Below, in pieces: positions 48,746-51,726 of a DNA stretch of 51,726 nucleotides (within the stretch, counting starts at the first letter, position 1; each line of letters starts with the position of its first letter). Origin of the DNA: DAOUTY01 sp964453665. Its GTDB lineage: Bacteria; Chloroflexota; Dehalococcoidia; SZUA-161. The notes beneath the pieces were generated by a model that was given only the letters and a program-made list of their open reading frames with translations, ran no database searches and had not been told where the DNA came from. The DNA lies in NCBI GenBank assembly GCA_964453665.1, contig CAYVQT010000017.1, forward strand, positions 1 to 51,726. Reading direction: 5' to 3'. The position numbers and the translations under genes are program-made.

Positions 48746-49924
48746 TCAGAGGCCGGCGATAAGGCATGAAATAGCGGGCGAGCTAGGCGGACCGCCCAGA
48801 TTATGGATAAGCCCCAGACTGGGGTCTTTCAGCTGTCTCTCTCCTGCCTTGCCTTGAAGCTGCTTATACATCTCATACATCATCCGGAGCCCGCTGGCAC
48901 CCACCGGATGCCCGAAGGACTTGAGACCGCCGTCGGGCTGAACAGGGAGTCCCCCTGTTAGCTCGAAGAAACCCGAGTCGATATCTTCCTTTACTTTACC
49001 CCTGGGGGAGAACTGGAGGTCCTCCATGATCAGTGCCTCGGTGATGGAGAAACAGTCGTGGACCTCAGCCATGCTTATCTCCTCGCGGGGGTTCTTTATC
49101 CCTGCTTCGGTGTACGCTGCCATTCCAGCACGGACGGTTTCCTCGATGTGTGTATAGTCCCAGTCGCTCCTAACGTTCCCCTGTCCGTGGCCGATGCAGA
49201 TTTGGAGTGCCTTGATGTACACCGGGTCCTCCCTGAACTTCCTGGCGTCTTCAGCACGGACTACAACGGCGGCAGCCGACCCGTCGCTCACCCCGCAGCA
49301 ATCGAAGACGCCGAGGGGCCAGGCGATGATAGGTGCATTCAGGACTTGTTCAACAGTGACCTTCCTGCGGAGGTGGGCCTTTGGGTTCAAGGAGCCGTTG
49401 TGATGGCTCTTCACCGAGATTTTGGCCAGCATTGTTTTCCCCTCCTCAGGGTTGAGGCCGTATCTGGCGAAGTACCTGGTGGCAAGCATGGCGAATATGC
49501 CCGGAGGTGCGACGCTGGGATACACATGCACACCTGCGCCGGAGGCTCCCTGCAGGCCACTCAGACCCTGGTCTTTTATCTTCTCAGCCCCGATGGCCAG
49601 GGCTATGTCGTACACCCGTGCGGCCACTGCGTAGGAGGCATTCCTCAAGGCATCGGAGCCGGTGCAGCACATATTCTCCACACGTGTCACCGGCTTGTAC
49701 TGCAGTCTCAACGGTACGCCCGCGGCCATGCCGGCCATGCCTGAGTATTCGTAGAAGGTGCCCACCCACGCTGCTTCGATGTCGCTGGGCTCGACACCGG
49801 CATCCTCATATGCCTCGTAAGCAGCTTCCACCATGAGATCGGTTACATTCTTGTCCCAGAGCTCACCGAACTGGGTGCAGCCCATGCCGATAATGGCGAC
49901 CTTGTCTTTTATACTCTCACCCAT
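48746..49924 (-). CDS. Thiolase (SCP-x/archaeal acetoacetyl-CoA thiolase type)
   Basis: A 392-residue thiolase-fold enzyme. The nucleophile is probably Cys86 in NMCCTGSDAL, the His of the middle motif is in VHDCFSI, and the C-terminal FGHPVGASGLRM supplies the second His. The general shape fits thiolases of the SCP-x type that work with DUF35 proteins in archaea and some bacteria. It cleaves or condenses acyl-CoA. It follows the HMGCS-like/DUF35 gene by 12 bp, a pairing also known as a complex in archaeal mevalonate synthesis, but here the partner's active site is altered. Confidence 0.9.
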   Translation of the reverse strand: MGESIKDKVAIIGMGCTQFGELWDKNVTDLMVEAAYEAYEDAGVEPSDIEAAWVGTFYEYSGMAGMAAGVPLRLQYKPVTRVENMCCTGSDALRNASYAVAARVYDIALAIGAEKIKDQGLSGLQGASGAGVHVYPSVAPPGIFAMLATRYFARYGLNPEEGKTMLAKISVKSHHNGSLNPKAHLRRKVTVEQVLNAPIIAWPLGVFDCCGVSDGSAAAVVVRAEDARKFREDPVYIKALQICIGHGQGNVRSDWDYTHIEETVRAGMAAYTEAGIKNPREEISMAEVHDCFSITEALIMEDLQFSPRGKVKEDIDSGFFELTGGLPVQPDGGLKSFGHPVGASGLRMMYEMYKQLQGKAGERQLKDPSLGLIHNLGGPPSSPAISCLIAGL

Positions 49925-49936
49925 TTTGGCCCTCCT

Positions 49937-51364
49937 TTAGCATCTTACGGGTCTGGCTTTCCAATAGTAGTTGTGGACTCCGCGGTTGAAATAGAGCTTT
50001 CTAAAGGTCATCTCAACGGTCATCGCTACCTCAACCTCCTCCGGATCGCGGTCAGTGAGGTCGAACATCCCCCTCCCTCCGCCGTCGAAATCGACAACAA
50101 CAGCCGTGTTCGGCGGATCGTTGCTTGTCTGCAGTCTATCCTGAGTGAAGGTGAATATCCCCGCCTTTTTATCAGCGAAGCAGTAAGGCTCGAAATGGTC
50201 CTTAGCCTGACATACAACGCATACCCTTCCCGGCCGGACTTCATATTGAGGAGTCCCGCAACTAGTGCATATCTGTCCGCAGAGAGCCAGCAATTGCTCA
50301 CGTTCGCGCCACAGCTCCGAGATCGACATCGGCGGTCTCTCCGGTCGTCTGGCGGGCTCCAGAGTCAACAGGTCCCGCCAGCGCAGGTAGGTCTCGTAGT
50401 TCTTGACCATACGCTTCGATTCGAGGTGTTTCTTGATGCCTCTGCGCTCTCCAAGCTTATTAATGTCGTCCGTTACCTCCATGGCGAAGGCGTCGGCCCC
50501 ATTGCCGTAGCTGGTAAGGAGAATTCTATCACGGGGGCTGGCCTCCTCCAGAGCCGCAACCAGCATCATTGTCGCCAGGGCAGAGCCTGTATTGCCGACA
50601 GTCATGAACATCGTGTCTTGAACCTGTGAGGGGTCGAATCCCAGGCCGTTTGCTATACGAGCATGCCTTCTCACATCTACGGGGGCGTCGTAGACCACCT
50701 TTGCAAAATCTTTGGGCTCCAGGCTGCATCTCTGCATCAGTTCTGAAATAGCTATGGGAAGGACCCTGGAGTATCCTTCGTCCAGGATCATGCGGTCCTC
50801 CCAGGAGCGGAGGAACTCATCGCCGTCAGCCCTCCATACTCCCGAGAACTCGTCTGATATGAAATAGCTATCCTGAATTTCTGCGATGAGGTCATCATCT
50901 CCCAGTAGCAGAGCAGCAGCGCCGTCGCCCAATGCCTGTTCGAATTGGCCTGCCGGCGCTCCTATGCGGGTATCTGCGGCAACTACAAGGACTCTCCTGG
51001 CTGCTCCCGCGTTGATGGCATCAAGGGCACACCCGAGGGCGCTGGTCCCCACCCGCAGCGAGCCGGCGAAATCTACCGTTCGCACATTTGCGGGTAGGTT
51101 CAGGGCGGCAGATACTATTGCTGAGCCCAGTTTCTCCTTGTAGGGCAGGGTGGTCGAGGCCAGGAACAGGGCATCTATTTTTACACTATCCATCCCAATC
51201 AGACAGTCTTTGGCCGCTTCTACGGCCATGGTTATACTGTCCTCGTCGAAATTGGCCACAGCTTTCTCCCCGGGCATAGCAAATCCGCCCCATGCCCTTT
51301 GGAACTCCTCTCTGCTTATGCGGTGATAGGGAATATAAGCGCCATATGAAACCACTCCTGCCAT
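49937..51364 (-). CDS. HMG-CoA synthase-like protein fused to a C-terminal DUF35 domain
   Basis: A 475-residue fusion. Residues about 1-330 have the thiolase-like fold of HMG-CoA synthase (GAYIPYHRISREEFQRAWGG and DALFLASTTLPYKEKLGSAI are typical starts). Residues about 345-475 are DUF35: a zinc ribbon CGQICTSCG...CVVCQ followed by an OB-fold. Where archaeal HMGCS has the nucleophile in FACKAGT, this protein reads FAGSLRVGTSAL (about 99-110), so the usual Cys is missing. It may be non-catalytic or use another chemistry. ATG 51364 has GGAGGT upstream; a 9-residue longer start is unlikely. The thiolase gene follows. Confidence 0.88.
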   Translation of the reverse strand: MAGVVSYGAYIPYHRISREEFQRAWGGFAMPGEKAVANFDEDSITMAVEAAKDCLIGMDSVKIDALFLASTTLPYKEKLGSAIVSAALNLPANVRTVDFAGSLRVGTSALGCALDAINAGAARRVLVVAADTRIGAPAGQFEQALGDGAAALLLGDDDLIAEIQDSYFISDEFSGVWRADGDEFLRSWEDRMILDEGYSRVLPIAISELMQRCSLEPKDFAKVVYDAPVDVRRHARIANGLGFDPSQVQDTMFMTVGNTGSALATMMLVAALEEASPRDRILLTSYGNGADAFAMEVTDDINKLGERRGIKKHLESKRMVKNYETYLRWRDLLTLEPARRPERPPMSISELWREREQLLALCGQICTSCGTPQYEVRPGRVCVVCQAKDHFEPYCFADKKAGIFTFTQDRLQTSNDPPNTAVVVDFDGGGRGMFDLTDRDPEEVEVAMTVEMTFRKLYFNRGVHNYYWKARPVRC

Positions 51365-51633
51365 GTGACGACCTCCATTAGTGAAGTTCAATCCAGAAAC
51401 CTTGCTACGGAGTCCAGCTATTTATAATCCTGTAAATTCCGGGTTGATTATAATGGCAATCGCGAGAAAAAGCACTTACATTATAACCTGGGACCTGAGA
51501 TACTGTGAACTTCACCGGATGCGTCGAGTTGAAGAGCTCTTTTCATTAAGCGAGCCTGATGCGGCTATCAATTTCCCCCTACGTGGGTTAAGATATGCAC
51601 TGACTGATATCCTGAAAGTGAGTTTGATCAACC

Positions 51634-51726
51634 GTGACCTGGATTACCGCTGCCCTGGTGGTAGCTGCCATCATGGCAGTGGTTAGTGTAGTCGATAGCC
51701 ATCTCATATCGAGGAGGATGCCCAGC
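51634..51726 (+). CDS. 5' end of a probable EamA-type membrane transporter (partial)
   Basis: From GTG 51634 a frame stays open to the window edge (31 codons): WITAALVVAAIMAVVSVV then DSHLISRRMPS. A hydrophobic first segment followed by this polar junction resembles the N-terminus of DMT/EamA transporters. The ribosome site is weak and most of the gene is outside the window. Confidence 0.45.
   Translation, partial: MTWITAALVVAAIMAVVSVVDSHLISRRMPS

Noticed and set aside
1..51726. Search for tRNA, rRNA, CRISPR and prophage genes
   Set aside because: No TPsiC-like arms in a cloverleaf context, no rRNA stretches, no regular direct repeats and no capsid, terminase or tail genes were seen by reading; a tRNAscan or Infernal run would be decisive.

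Overview
The window reads as one contiguous piece of a bacterial chromosome, dense in genes and moderately GC-rich, with no rRNA, no tRNA that I could recognise, and no CRISPR array. The gene content points to an anaerobic, acyl-CoA-metabolising bacterium, most like a Dehalococcoidia-type Chloroflexota. The evidence is a 2-hydroxyacyl-CoA dehydratase/benzoyl-CoA reductase-like operon with its ATP-dependent activator, an EtfA carrying its own ferredoxin domain, an acyl-CoA dehydrogenase, a class III CoA-transferase, and a thiolase beside an HMG-CoA-synthase-like protein with a DUF35 tail. The taxonomic call is inference; no marker gene was compared.

Layout. 0-11.5 kb: single genes and small sets (cyclase-family hydrolase, two methyltransferases, an orphan MEDS-PAS histidine kinase, an enoyl-CoA hydratase/isomerase relative, an extended SDR, a sugar-isomerase-like protein, a patatin, a CrtI-like flavoprotein), separated by interspersed palindromic repeats. 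11.7-15.1 kb (minus): two dehydratase/reductase subunits plus activator. 15.4-18.7 kb (plus): a complete dTDP-L-rhamnose operon in the order rmlA-rmlC-rmlD-rmlB. 18.8-22.2 kb (minus): acyl-CoA dehydrogenase, etfB, then etfA, with repeats lying between etfB and etfA. 22.4-24.4 kb: a nitronate monooxygenase/FabK-like protein, an AT-rich gap with two mutually exclusive hairpins, and a small protein with a classical C2H2 zinc finger. 24.5-28.3 kb (plus): aspS, tig, clpP. 28.4-35.0 kb (minus): a tight seven-gene run topA-xerC-aroQ-M24 peptidase-efp-PHP-formyltransferase. 35.3-39.7 kb: a zinc-ribbon protein, dprA, a DUF5343-like protein, and a divergent XRE regulator plus DUF2851 gene, with an unusual 11-copy GGACTR site array between the divergent genes. 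39.7-43.4 kb: a ParA ATPase with a small ribbon-helix-helix-like partner, tsaD, a nitroreductase and YjbQ, with palindromic ACCAGTA/TACTGGT sites around them. 43.4-51.7 kb: a class III CoA-transferase, a three-gene ABC-2 transporter, dUTPase, a thiolase and HMGCS-like/DUF35 pair, and the first codons of a probable EamA-type transporter.

How the parts work together. The dehydratase operon, the ferredoxin-EtfAB/acyl-CoA dehydrogenase set, the hydratase/isomerase relative, the CoA-transferase and the thiolase/HMGCS-like pair together suggest anaerobic acid or aromatic-acid degradation through CoA thioesters, with low-potential electrons managed by the ferredoxin-linked Etf. The most unusual signals are in DNA architecture: the GGACTR array, the ParA/RHH-associated palindromes (including a perfect 30-bp one), promoters placed so close to start codons that the mRNAs should be leaderless, and several families of interspersed inverted repeats. 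I see no defence island, prophage or conjugative element; the ParA/RHH pair is the nearest thing to a mobile-element signature.
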